This document shows, in pieces, positions 1-6,031 of a DNA stretch of 7,940 nucleotides. Under the pieces are notes generated by a model. That model had not been told where the DNA came from and searched no databases. It saw only the letters and a list, made by a program, of their open reading frames with translations. The translations under genes and the position numbers were made by a program. Positions within the stretch are counted from its first letter, which is position 1; each line of letters opens with the position of its first letter. The stretch spans positions 1-7,940 of the forward strand of contig JANXRR010000635.1 in assembly GCA_025356795.1 (NCBI GenBank), written 5' to 3'. The stretch comes from Bacteroidia bacterium. Lineage in GTDB: Bacteria > Bacteroidota > Bacteroidia > Cytophagales > Cyclobacteriaceae.

Positions 1-79
1 CAAAGATTTTACTGAGCGTAGATAGCTGCGCATGGACTTCGAGGCCAATGACAGGCGTGTATTTATTGAAAGCTACCAT
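1..79 (-). CDS. gatB: Aspartyl/glutamyl-tRNA(Asn/Gln) amidotransferase subunit B, N-terminal fragment
   Basis: Only the first 26 codons are in the window; the gene runs off the left edge. The ATG at 79-77 opens a frame reading MVAFNKYTPVIGLEVHAQL, followed by STLSKIF. The VIGLEVHxQL...TxSKxF pattern is the hallmark N-terminus of GatB. GatB is the subunit of GatCAB that binds tRNA and activates misacylated Glu-tRNA(Gln) or Asp-tRNA(Asn) for amidation, using ammonia supplied by GatA. The start codon lies directly after a TAA at 82-80, which ends the shifted reading frame of the upstream nucleotidyltransferase. This suggests close packing and co-transcription with the genes upstream (alaS side). 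An AAAAGGA stretch lies roughly 15 nt upstream, which is weak as a ribosome site. Identification rests on 26 residues, but the motif is very characteristic. Confidence 0.87.
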   Translation of the reverse strand, partial: MVAFNKYTPVIGLEVHAQLSTLSKIF

Positions 80-102
80 TTAGTTTGATTCATTCCTTTT
101 CT

Positions 103-582
103 TTAATTCTTCGATGTCACGTTTGTCGATTTTTCGAGCCACGGTTTCTTTGTTCTGATAAGATCTTTATATGAGATAATACAGAGAAGGTTTCCATCAA
201 GCTCCACCTTACTTGCATTTTTTTTACTTTCTGGAAAAGAGGACACGCCAGAAATTTCCGGCAAAAATTCTGTCTTGAATGTATCGAAAGGAATTCTTAG
301 ATAAGATTTTTTAGGGTTAAATACAATTTCTTTTAGTTGTTGCGTGTCTATGCCTAACGCATCTAACGACTTAACAAGTTTGGTATAGTTAGTAACTGTT
401 GGGTTATACCAAAAATCAATATCGTGGGTAATTTCAGGTATTCCCGGATAACCCCCTCCAGATATTCTTTGGTATCCATAAAAGCCCACTGCAACACCTC
501 CAATAATTAAATAGTCAACTTCATTTTCATTTAATGATGAGCAAATCTTTTGAAGCGAGCTTCTAATTTCGTTTGTTACCAT
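103..582 (-). CDS. Nucleotidyltransferase-fold protein (accessory/TA-like), probably frameshifted at its 3' end
   Basis: The product is about 159 aa from the ATG at 582-580. I prefer this start to the GTG at 609-607, which extends the frame by 9 codons, because it gives a compact 7-nt overlap (ATGGTAA) with the stop of the upstream small ORF. A helical N-terminus leads into YLIIGGVAVGFYGYQR, the Gly-Gly motif of the Pol-beta nucleotidyltransferase superfamily (G28-G29). The paired acidic residues THDIDFWY (D54, D56) follow, and E105 in TEFLPEI sits at a plausible third metal-ligand position. Substrate and target are unknown; relatives include minimal nucleotidyltransferases and AbiEii-like toxins. 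The frame ends at 103 with about 15 residues that do not look like the family. In the other frame, after about position 150, codons read VARKIDKRDIEELKKRN up to a TAA at 82-80, which matches the usual K..R.KD..DIeeL tail. One missing A or G near 147-152 would explain this, so the gene is either a recent pseudogene, a sequencing error or a recoding site. No membrane segments are seen. Confidence 0.72.
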   Translation of the reverse strand: MVTNEIRSSLQKICSSLNENEVDYLIIGGVAVGFYGYQRISGGGYPGIPEITHDIDFWYNPTVTNYTKLVKSLDALGIDTQQLKEIVFNPKKSYLRIPFDTFKTEFLPEISGVSSFPESKKNASKVELDGNLLCIISYKDLIRTKKPWLEKSTNVTSKN

Positions 583-782
583 TTTTTGAGCAAAGTCAGT
601 TCTATCCACTCAAATTGATTTACTTGCCACCTATCCTTTTCTGAATTTCTATTTTTCGATAATGCAGCATTAAAGTCAATTAAATCTAATGTCCGAGCAA
701 GACACTCCTCTTGAGAAAGTGCTGTCGAATCATTTGAGCCTTTTTTATCGGAGATATCCGAATATACAATTGCCTTGATCAC
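576..782 (-). CDS. Small hypothetical protein, companion of the nucleotidyltransferase
   Basis: This is a 68-aa frame between alaS and the nucleotidyltransferase gene. It has no ATG; the only reasonable start is the GTG at 782-780, 10 nt after the alaS stop, and an in-frame TAG at 800-798 limits extension. Its stop TAA (578-576) overlaps the downstream ATG (582-580). The protein is soluble and polar, with a disordered-looking Ser/Asp-rich N-terminus and a helical centre (EECLARTLDLIDFNAAL). It ends in a hydrophobic tail with WIELTLLKKW, and I see no membrane helix or signal peptide. I do not recognise a named family. The overlap and size suggest a dedicated partner, for instance an antitoxin-like or specificity subunit of a nucleotidyltransferase pair. 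It has no R-x4-6-H motif and is too short for a HEPN protein, so this is not a classic HEPN/MNT pair. The coding call rests on the tight packing and plausible composition. Confidence 0.62.
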   Translation of the reverse strand: MIKAIVYSDISDKKGSNDSTALSQEECLARTLDLIDFNAALSKNRNSEKDRWQVNQFEWIELTLLKKW

Positions 783-792
783 GTTGTTAATT

Positions 793-3468
793 TTACCCTA
801 CTAAGTTACGCGCTTTTTCTATAACCGCACCTAAGCCATTAATGTTCTTACCGCCAGCAGTTGCAAAGAATGGTTGGCCACCACCACCGCCATCAATTTC
901 TTTGGCAAGTTCTTTCACCATATTGCCTGCATGATATTTCTTTGTTGATTCCAGCTTCTCTCCTATCATCACAGTTACTTGTGGTTTGCCTTCTACATCG
1001 GCAGCCAAGATCAACAACAAATCCCCGAACTGGTTTCGCAGTGCGTAAGCAATGTTTTTCAATGAATCTGCTGTTGGCACAGATACTTTTTCAATGATCA
1101 AACTCAATCCACTTGAGTTGACAACTTTCTTTGCCAATTCATCTTTCAACATATTGGCTTGTTGTTGATAAAGCACTTCCAATTTTTTCTCCAACTCATG
1201 CTTCTCTTCCACTAACGACATCGTGGACGCGAGAATATCTTTTGGATTTTTAAATATCGATTTTACTTGGTGCAGCAATGCCAATTCATTATTTATAAAC
1301 TCTTCTGCTCCATCGGCAGTTACGGCCTCAATCCTGCGCACACCAGCGGCTACAGAGCTTTCGGAAACAATTTTCAACAAACCAATTTTACCTGTGGATG
1401 ATACATGGGTACCTCCACAAAGTTCTACAGAAAATGTAGGGTCGAACGTAATAACGCGAACAAACTCACCATATTTTTCACCGAACAAAGCCATCGCGCC
1501 AAGCGACTTTGCTTTCTCTATCGGCACGTTGCGTTGTTCGTGCAGTTCAATATTTTCGCGTATCCTTTTGTTCACAATCGTTTCAACTTTTACGATCTCT
1601 TCGCGCGTCATGGCTGCGAAATGAGAAAAGTCAAAACGTAGAATTTCATTGTTTACCAACGAGCCCTTCTGCTCTACATGCTTGCCCAACACTTGGCGCA
1701 AAGCCGCATGAAGCAAATGCGTGGATGAGTGGTTGTTCATTGACAACCGTCTTTTGTGACTATCAATTTTAACTGTCGCTGCTGCATCTAATTGCGCTGG
1801 CAATTTTTCAACCCAGTGAACGATCAAATCATTTTCTTTTTTTGTGTCAATGACTTGGATCGTCTCGCCATTAATTTCAATCACACCGGTATCGCCAACT
1901 TGTCCGCCACTTTCAGCATAGAAGGGTGTTTTATCCAATACTAATTGAAACAGCTCTTTGTTCTTTTGTTTTACTTTTCGATAGCGTAAAATTTTAGAAG
2001 TAGCTTCATCATGATCGTAGCCAATAAACTCAGGCTTCTCTCCTTCTGCCACAATTACCCAATCACCTGTTTCCTTTGCTGCATCGGCTTTGGAGCGGAT
2101 CTTTTGCTTTTGCATTTCTTCATTGAATCCTTGTTCATCAACTACCCAACCATTTTCCCTCGCTATCAATGAAGTCAAGTCAAATGGAAATCCGTAAGTA
2201 TCAAATAATTCAAAAGCAATATGTCCAGGTATTTTCTTAGTAGTACGAGTATCTTGGATGTCTCCCATATCTTCAAGGCTTTTCGCCATTGCAATATCAG
2301 TAACATAACCAAAAAATTGATTGATTCGGCTAATGCCTTTATCCAACGTCCTCAAAAAAGAAATCTCTTCTTCATGAACCACCTTGGTTACATAATCCAA
2401 TTGATGATGCAGTTCAGGAAAAACATTTTTGAATTGCATTGCCAGCAACGGCACCAGCCTGTGTATAAAAGGCTCTTTAAAATCAAGATAGGAATAACCG
2501 TAGCGCACCGCTCTCCTTAAAATCCTTCTTATCACATAACCTGCACCCGTATTGCTTGGCAATTGGCCATCGGCAATAGCAAAACTCACTGCACGGATAT
2601 GATCGGCCATCACGCGAACAGCTATATCCTTTTTAACATCCGTCCCATATTTATATTCTTTCGCGTGTAAAGAAATAAATTCTATCAGAGGGCTAAACAC
2701 ATCTGTATCATAATTGGAAGTCTTGCCTTGTATTGCCATGCACAGCCGCTCGAACCCCATGCCGGTGTCTACATGCTTGTTGGGCAGTGGGTCTAACTTG
2801 CCCGAAGCCAATCGATTAAATTGCATGAACACCAAATTCCAAATCTCCACCACTTGCGGATGGTCGCTATTCACAAACTCCTTTCCGGGCTTAAGTTTTA
2901 GTTCAGCCTCTGTTCGTAAGTCGATATGAATTTCAGAGCAAGGGCCACAAGGGCCACTCTCGCCCATCTCCCAAAAGTTATCTTTTTTACTTCCGTGGAT
3001 AATCCTGTCCTCAGCAATCACTGATCGCCAAAGTGCTTTCGCGTCTTCATCTACCGGAAGGTTATCTTTTGCATCGCCACCAAACACGGTAACGTACAAC
3101 CTGTCTTTTGGCAGTTGATATACTTCGGTCAGCAACTCCCACGCCCACGTAATCGCTTCCTTTTTAAAGTAATCGCCAAAGCTCCAGTTGCCGAGCATTT
3201 CGAACATAGTGTGGTGATAGGTATCCAAGCCCACATCTTCCAAGTCATTGTGCTTGCCGCTTACTCGAAGACATTTTTGCGTGTCGGCCACGCGAGAATA
3301 AGTGGATATAGCATTGCCCAAAAAATAATCTTTGAACTGCACCATGCCCGAGTTGGTGAAAAGCAAGCTTGGGTCATTTTTTAACACTAGCGGTGCTGAA
3401 GGCACGATACGGTGACCTTTGTTTTCAAAGAAATCCAGAAACTTCTGTCTGATTGTAATGCTATCCAT
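793..3468 (-). CDS. alaS: Alanyl-tRNA synthetase
   Basis: This class II synthetase charges tRNA(Ala) with alanine in the cytoplasm and hydrolyses mischarged Ser/Gly-tRNA(Ala). I start it at the ATG at 3468-3466 (MDSITIRQKFLDFF, the usual AlaRS opening), giving 891 aa. The frame can be extended 11 codons to a TTG at 3501, but those residues do not resemble the family. The order, in 891-aa numbering, is as follows. The class II core occupies about 1-240, with the motif-2 region TMFEMLGNWSFGDYFK near 87-102, GESGPCGPCSE near 169-179 and the motif-3-like DTGMGFERL near 234-242. A tRNA-recognition helical region follows, with GAGYVIRRILRRAVRYG near 308-324. The editing domain carries zinc-type ligands HSSTH at 580-584 and CGGTH at 684-688. 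A coiled coil lies near 740-800, and the C-Ala domain has a five-glycine run near 860-864 followed by QPFFATAGG. The protein is slightly longer than E. coli AlaRS (876 aa), partly from extra residues near 390-415. It is probably the lead gene of a minus-strand unit with the small ORF, the nucleotidyltransferase and gatB. Confidence 0.97.
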   Translation of the reverse strand: MDSITIRQKFLDFFENKGHRIVPSAPLVLKNDPSLLFTNSGMVQFKDYFLGNAISTYSRVADTQKCLRVSGKHNDLEDVGLDTYHHTMFEMLGNWSFGDYFKKEAITWAWELLTEVYQLPKDRLYVTVFGGDAKDNLPVDEDAKALWRSVIAEDRIIHGSKKDNFWEMGESGPCGPCSEIHIDLRTEAELKLKPGKEFVNSDHPQVVEIWNLVFMQFNRLASGKLDPLPNKHVDTGMGFERLCMAIQGKTSNYDTDVFSPLIEFISLHAKEYKYGTDVKKDIAVRVMADHIRAVSFAIADGQLPSNTGAGYVIRRILRRAVRYGYSYLDFKEPFIHRLVPLLAMQFKNVFPELHHQLDYVTKVVHEEEISFLRTLDKGISRINQFFGYVTDIAMAKSLEDMGDIQDTRTTKKIPGHIAFELFDTYGFPFDLTSLIARENGWVVDEQGFNEEMQKQKIRSKADAAKETGDWVIVAEGEKPEFIGYDHDEATSKILRYRKVKQKNKELFQLVLDKTPFYAESGGQVGDTGVIEINGETIQVIDTKKENDLIVHWVEKLPAQLDAAATVKIDSHKRRLSMNNHSSTHLLHAALRQVLGKHVEQKGSLVNNEILRFDFSHFAAMTREEIVKVETIVNKRIRENIELHEQRNVPIEKAKSLGAMALFGEKYGEFVRVITFDPTFSVELCGGTHVSSTGKIGLLKIVSESSVAAGVRRIEAVTADGAEEFINNELALLHQVKSIFKNPKDILASTMSLVEEKHELEKKLEVLYQQQANMLKDELAKKVVNSSGLSLIIEKVSVPTADSLKNIAYALRNQFGDLLLILAADVEGKPQVTVMIGEKLESTKKYHAGNMVKELAKEIDGGGGGQPFFATAGGKNINGLGAVIEKARNLVG

Positions 3469-3511
3469 CTCTATATTAGGTAGTTTCAACGGTTTGTTCA
3501 ACCATTGATTA

Positions 3512-3542
3512 TTGGTCTATTTATAAAATTTACTTACTTTAG
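3512..3542 (+). promoter_or_regulatory. Candidate promoter for the tandem M23 peptidase genes
   Basis: TTG at 3512-3514, 20 nt of spacer, then TACTTTAG at 3535-3542, which matches the Bacteroidota -7 consensus TAnnTTTG in 7 of 8 positions. Transcription would start near 3549 and give a leader of about 100 nt before the first M23 start. The element overlaps the leader of divergent alaS, so the two promoters would face each other across the 184-bp gap. The call rests on motif and spacing only. Confidence 0.38.
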
Positions 3543-3555
3543 CCCTTTCAACCTC

Positions 3556-3563
3556 CAAAAATA
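3556..3563 (-). promoter_or_regulatory. Candidate -7 promoter box for alaS
   Basis: On the minus strand this reads TATTTTTG, an exact match to the Bacteroidota primary-sigma -7 consensus TAnnTTTG. It lies about 88 nt upstream of the alaS ATG, in the only sizeable gap before the gene. No TTG at the expected -33 spacing is visible, which weakens the call. It would give an alaS leader of roughly 80 nt. Confidence 0.3.
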
Positions 3564-3652
3564 ACCCGAGAAATGGTGATAACGAAAGGAAAATCTCAAT
3601 TTGACCAACAAAAGAGCCTTTTCCAGCATGAGTTATCGCTACTCTATATATA

Positions 3653-4621
3653 ATGACATTCGTTAAGTTCACATATAACCCTAAAACTCTTCGCTTTGAA
3701 AAAGCCAGATTTAATTGGTGGAACTTAGTTTTTAATGTTGCCGCGTTACTCTTTACAGGAAGTTTATTATTTGTTGGGTTGGTTTATCTCCAAAATCAAT
3801 TGTTTGAAAGCGACTACGAAAAGAATCTTAGAAACGAAAACAAAGCTCTTTCAAAACACAAGTATTTAGTTGAGGAAGAAATAGTACAGGCTTCAATAGC
3901 AATTACTGATCTGGTAGGACAAGATAAGGTTTTACAAAAGAGGGTTTTATTAACTGAAGAAGTTGCCCCCGCTGAGCAAGTAGTTTACACAAAGGAAATG
4001 CTACTAACTAACAGCTCAGCTTTTGACGAGTTGATTAGTTCGTTGCTTACCAAGAGTAAATACGCTTTTCAAAAAGCTACTTCCACCAGCTATCAATTTT
4101 CAAAGTTGTATTGGCCTGTCAAAAATGACGTAGAAGAGCTTACTCATTATCCAACGTTGCCCCCGCTGTCAAATTTTAAAGTAGATGCACTGGTTTGTGG
4201 TTATGGCAATCAAATAAACCCATTCAATAAACTCTTATATGAACACAAGGGAATTGATCTTGCGGCTGAAAAAGGTTCTGGGGTAGTTGCTTCAGGCAGC
4301 GGGAAAGTGATACTGTTAATAAGAAGTGTTATGCCAACCGGCTTAGGCAACTATGTTATTATTGATCATGGCAACGGCTTTAAAACTACGTACGCTCACC
4401 TTCAAGACATTAATGTTCATTCAGGCCAAAAAATTTTACAAGGCCAACCAATAGGAACGGTGGGAATTAGTGGTGGTGTAATAGCACCTCATTTACATTT
4501 TGAAATTTCTAAAAATGATAGGTCATGCAATCCTGTTCAATTCTTGATCATGAAAACGGATGTCGCGTCATTTATGGCGATGGCTTCAACCAATAAATTA
4601 ACCAAACAAGCCCTGGACTAA
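3653..4621 (+). CDS. M23-family (LytM-type) metallopeptidase, membrane-anchored, first of a tandem pair
   Basis: This 322-aa protein is predicted to cleave peptide crosslinks of peptidoglycan in the periplasm. The N-terminus (about 1-24, FTYNPKTLRFEKARFNWW) is the short cytoplasmic lead typical of Bacteroidota M23 proteins. One hydrophobic helix spans about 25-46. A charged helical stalk (about 50-160) precedes the C-terminal LytM domain (about 175-298). Zinc and catalytic residues are all present: HKGID (H198, D202), YAHL (H249) and HLHFE (H280, H282). The domain starts with CGYGNQINPF and lacks the usual GxRxHP motif that the neighbour retains. The stop TAA shares one base with the ATG of the next gene, so the two are almost certainly translated from one mRNA. 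It has no lipoprotein box or cleavable signal; the hydrophobic helix is more likely an anchor. It is likely an active hydrolase, but its substrate and partner are inferred from family. Confidence 0.9.
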   Translation: MTFVKFTYNPKTLRFEKARFNWWNLVFNVAALLFTGSLLFVGLVYLQNQLFESDYEKNLRNENKALSKHKYLVEEEIVQASIAITDLVGQDKVLQKRVLLTEEVAPAEQVVYTKEMLLTNSSAFDELISSLLTKSKYAFQKATSTSYQFSKLYWPVKNDVEELTHYPTLPPLSNFKVDALVCGYGNQINPFNKLLYEHKGIDLAAEKGSGVVASGSGKVILLIRSVMPTGLGNYVIIDHGNGFKTTYAHLQDINVHSGQKILQGQPIGTVGISGGVIAPHLHFEISKNDRSCNPVQFLIMKTDVASFMAMASTNKLTKQALD

Positions 4622-5562
4622 TGGCAAAGGTAAAATATCGATACAATGTAAACAGTTGCGCTTATGAGCCTATCTTTCTTTCAGGCAAAGAAAGAGTTAA
4701 AAAGTCACTTAACTTTTTAGCTATATCATTTTGTATAGCCATTTTGGGTGCTGGCTGGTTTAATCTTAATTTTAAAAATTTAGATGAGAGCCTTCTTCAA
4801 GAAAAAAACGAATCGTTAAAAGTAGAATGGGGAATTCTGGAGGACAAAATAATGCGAACTTCAAGTCTATTGGCGAAAATTGAAACCAATGATGATGAAA
4901 GCTATAGAATTCTGTTGGACCTCCCTAAACTAGATGAAGCCGTAAGAAAAGGAGGAACAGGAGGTAGAGAGAAATTTCCGCTTTCAGCTAAGGAAAGAGT
5001 AGCCTTGATAGAAAAAACTTACAGCCAGCTTTCTAAATTGAACAATCGTTTGGAGGTAGAGCGTCAATCGCTTGACGAGATCAACAAAGAAGTAAAAGTA
5101 AAAGAGGAGATGATGGTTACAAGGCCAGCTATGCAACCAATCGATAATAGAAATCTTACAGTTCTTTATGAACGATTCGGATTAAGACTTCATCCTATTT
5201 ATCATGAATGGAAAAACCATAATGGATTAGACTTAGTTGCACCTTACGGAACACCAGTCTATGCTTCGGGTAATGGTTATGTATCGCATGCCAATATGAT
5301 GGGAACGTATGGCAATGTAATTTTCTTAAATCATGGTTTCGGATTTGAAACCCGGTATGCTCACCTCTCCAAATTTAACGTGGTGGATGGCCAGCGAGTT
5401 AAAAGAGGTGAACTAATTGGATTTGTTGGTAGTACGGGCGTTTCTGAAGCTCCTCATCTTCATTATGAGATTCGGTACAAGGATAAGTTTGTAAATCCAC
5501 TTACTTTCCTATACTCTGATACCAAGCAATCAGAATACAACAAACTGCTTCAGCAGAATTAA
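4621..5562 (+). CDS. M23-family (LytM-type) metallopeptidase, membrane-anchored, second of a tandem pair
   Basis: The product is 313 aa. Its layout repeats that of the gene before it: a short basic lead starting MAKVKYRYN, one membrane helix at about 31-49, a long stalk of charged heptad-like helices (about 52-165), then a LytM domain (about 178-298). The domain opens with the typical FGLRLHPI, and the residues for zinc binding and catalysis are present: HNGLD (H200, D204), YAHL (H248) and HLHYE (H279, H281). It is probably an active peptidoglycan endopeptidase on the periplasmic face of the inner membrane. Its ATG overlaps the upstream stop by one base (TAATG), so translation is probably coupled. 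The two proteins share architecture and N-terminal style but differ greatly in sequence, which points to an old duplication rather than a recent one. The MerR and dprA genes follow after 121 nt and need not share its promoter. Confidence 0.92.
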   Translation: MAKVKYRYNVNSCAYEPIFLSGKERVKKSLNFLAISFCIAILGAGWFNLNFKNLDESLLQEKNESLKVEWGILEDKIMRTSSLLAKIETNDDESYRILLDLPKLDEAVRKGGTGGREKFPLSAKERVALIEKTYSQLSKLNNRLEVERQSLDEINKEVKVKEEMMVTRPAMQPIDNRNLTVLYERFGLRLHPIYHEWKNHNGLDLVAPYGTPVYASGNGYVSHANMMGTYGNVIFLNHGFGFETRYAHLSKFNVVDGQRVKRGELIGFVGSTGVSEAPHLHYEIRYKDKFVNPLTFLYSDTKQSEYNKLLQQN

Positions 5563-5571
5563 TCCACATTA

Positions 5572-5590
5572 CTACGTTGACAGAATGTAG
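5572..5590 (+). terminator. Weak hairpin after the M23 pair, possible terminator
   Basis: CTACGTT (5572-5578) pairs with AATGTAG (5584-5590), including one G-T pair, around a 5-nt loop. It begins 10 nt after the second M23 stop. No T-run follows (the next bases are ATTAAAAAG), so an intrinsic terminator of the classic type is not supported. It may instead be a 3'-end stabilising or processing structure, or chance. Confidence 0.22.
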
Positions 5591-5610
5591 ATTAAAAAGT
5601 ATTACCTTCA

Positions 5611-5640
5611 TTGTGGCAAGATTAAAGAATTGTTACTTTG
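5611..5640 (+). promoter_or_regulatory. Candidate promoter for merR-dprA
   Basis: TTG at 5611-5613, a 19-nt spacer, then TTACTTTG at 5633-5640. This matches the Bacteroidota -33/-7 arrangement (TTG and TAnnTTTG) with one mismatch and the expected spacing. Transcription would begin near 5646-5647, about 37 nt before the merR ATG and immediately before the inverted repeat at 5648-5669. Confidence 0.45.
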
Positions 5641-5647
5641 CAGGAGG

Positions 5648-5669
5648 TTTACTTCTCTGATGAAGTAAA
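5648..5669. repeat. Perfect 8-bp inverted repeat in the merR leader (operator or RNA hairpin)
   Basis: TTTACTTC (5648-5655) and GAAGTAAA (5662-5669) are exact reverse complements around a 6-nt spacer, TCTGAT. The repeat lies between the candidate promoter and the merR start codon at 5684. As DNA it has the size of a dimer operator and could be bound by the MerR-type protein encoded just downstream. As RNA it would form a hairpin near the very 5' end of the transcript. AGGAGG (5642-5647) abuts it on the left, and a minimal ATGAAGTAA frame (5660-5668) sits in its right half. Confidence 0.4.
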
Positions 5670-5683
5670 GTTGGTTCCGCTCC

Positions 5684-6019
5684 ATGGCTTATAAGGAAAA
5701 AGAAATTGAGAAAATATATTATTCAATCGGAGAAGTCTCCGAGATGTTTAACGTAGCTCCATCACTTATACGCTTCTGGGAATCTGAATTTGAGATTATC
5801 CAACCCAAGAAAAATCGGAAAGGCAATCGCCAATTTACCAAGGAAGATATCAATCACGTTAAAACCATTTATCATTTAGTAAAGGAAAAAGGTTTTACGC
5901 TTCAAGGAGCCAAAGAAATGTTGAAAGGTGATTCTGAAACTGTAAATAGTAAAATAGAATTGATCTCTTCTCTGAAAAATATTCGTCAATTCCTCGCAGA
6001 GGTAAAAGATAAACTTTAA
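5684..6019 (+). CDS. Short MerR-family transcriptional regulator (DNA-binding domain only)
   Basis: This 111-aa protein starts at the ATG at 5684. Residues 13-33 (YSIGEVSEMFNVAPSLIRFWE) form the MerR helix-turn-helix. The wing is KKNRKGNRQFT (about 42-52), and the helices to about 80 (VKTIYHLVKEKGFTLQGAKEML) complete the winged-helix fold. A final helix (about 88-110) could act as the dimerising antiparallel coil. There is no C-terminal effector domain and no metal-binding cysteine, so it is not a classic metal or drug sensor. Stand-alone MerR-HTH proteins of this type are common in Bacteroidota next to M23 and dprA genes. What it regulates is unknown; an inverted repeat in its own leader (5648-5669) is a candidate autoregulatory site. 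An AGGAGG lies 37 nt upstream, too far to serve this ATG. The gene ends 12 nt before dprA, so the two are likely co-transcribed. Confidence 0.88.
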   Translation: MAYKEKEIEKIYYSIGEVSEMFNVAPSLIRFWESEFEIIQPKKNRKGNRQFTKEDINHVKTIYHLVKEKGFTLQGAKEMLKGDSETVNSKIELISSLKNIRQFLAEVKDKL

Positions 6020-6031
6020 GATTACTTATTA

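Noticed and set aside
1223..1624. 133-codon open frame on the plus strand inside alaS
   Set aside because: It lies wholly antisense to the editing-domain part of alaS, whose minus-strand protein shows all expected motifs. The plus-strand translation has no recognisable domain.
2221..2520. 99-codon plus-strand frame inside alaS
   Set aside because: Antisense shadow of a well-conserved gene; no domain and no initiation signal.
3115..3384. 89-codon plus-strand frame inside the alaS catalytic domain
   Set aside because: Antisense to the class II core motifs; a by-product of alaS codon use.
3628..3666. 12-codon ORF (MSYRYSIYNDIR) overlapping the first M23 start, as a possible leader peptide
   Set aside because: No ribosome site, no run of regulatory codons and no attenuator hairpin; such short frames are expected by chance.
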